From the NCBI GenBank assembly GCA_905221125.1, contig CAJNBY010000027.1:1-14490 (forward strand): a DNA stretch of 14,490 nt, written 5' to 3'. Under the pieces are notes generated by a model, which was given only the letters and a program-made list of their open reading frames with translations, made no database searches and was not told the DNA's origin. Below, piece by piece: positions 14,411 through 14,490 of the stretch (position 1 is the first letter of the stretch; every line of letters starts with the position of its first letter). Source of the stretch: a bacterium. GTDB lineage: Bacteria; Bacillota; Bacilli; Lactobacillales; Streptococcaceae. The translations under genes were made by a program, and so were the position numbers.

Positions 14411-14460
14411 GGCTCTATAATATTTGTAGTGGGTAAATCCCCTATAGATATTATGGAGCC
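14411..14460. mobile_element. 50-bp imperfect palindrome with ISL3-like GGCTC ends
   Basis: GGCTCTATAATATTTGTAGTGG (14411-14432) and CCCCTATAGATATTATGGAGCC (14439-14460) pair at 18 of 22 positions. GGCTCT...GTAGTGGGT resembles the terminal repeats of ISL3-family elements (IS1167-like) as I remember them. This may be the end of an element lying to the right or a solo remnant. The rest of 14326-14490 contains no gene I can support. Confidence 0.4.
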
Positions 14461-14490
14461 TATTTTGTTGTAGAAAAAAAGTCCCATAAG

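Noticed and set aside
14291..14473. 60-codon plus-strand ORF after the Rpn-like gene
   Set aside because: It starts inside the terminator hairpin, crosses the IS-like palindrome and has no ribosome site.

Overview
The window comes from a streptococcus of the mitis group (S. mitis / S. pneumoniae / S. pseudopneumoniae / S. oralis). The evidence is the low-GC sequence with AGGAGG ribosome sites, secreted choline-binding proteins built from 20-residue GW repeats, a BOX-like dispersed repeat, and the chromosomal order polA, CoA-binding protein, YeiH-type membrane protein, aminotransferase, recO, plsX, acpP that I recall from pneumococcal genomes. The species cannot be fixed from this sequence alone.

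Left part (1-5275) is an accessory, AT-rich region. It holds a ComD/BlpH-like histidine kinase that runs off the left edge, two paralogous choline-binding surface proteins on the minus strand, and an Rgg/MutR-type regulator on the plus strand between them. The rgg gene is divergent from the first surface protein and convergent with the second, sharing a terminator hairpin with it. The second surface gene has a strong sigma-A promoter and a 31-codon membrane micro-ORF whose stop overlaps the surface-gene start. Upstream of that promoter lie a 20-bp palindrome, an 18-codon ORF with a good ribosome site, and three short direct repeats. A peptide-sensing kinase, a peptide-family regulator and cell-wall-bound products together suggest a cell-cell signalling and surface module, but no pheromone gene was identified.

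Middle part (5276-8536) is a minus-strand housekeeping operon: aminotransferase, recO, plsX, acpP. The first three are joined by 4-bp ATGA overlaps and plsX-acpP by a 5-bp gap. A promoter precedes it and a strong terminator follows it.

The spacer at 8537-8990 contains a BOX-like repeat with long inverted ends that runs directly into what looks like an Fst-type (par-like) type I toxin-antitoxin locus. That locus has a small hydrophobic toxin ORF, a bidirectional terminator, a convergent antisense promoter and a 10-bp direct repeat at the 5' end of both RNAs. The toxin frame begins inside the BOX-like repeat and has no stop before the terminator, so it may be degraded.

Right part (8951-14490) carries a YeiH/UPF0324 membrane protein (+), a CoA-binding Rossmann protein (-), DNA polymerase I (-), and an Rpn/YhgA-like PD-(D/E)XK protein (+) divergent from polA. 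The right edge holds a 50-bp imperfect palindrome with GGCTC...GAGCC ends, likely a remnant or terminus of an insertion sequence.
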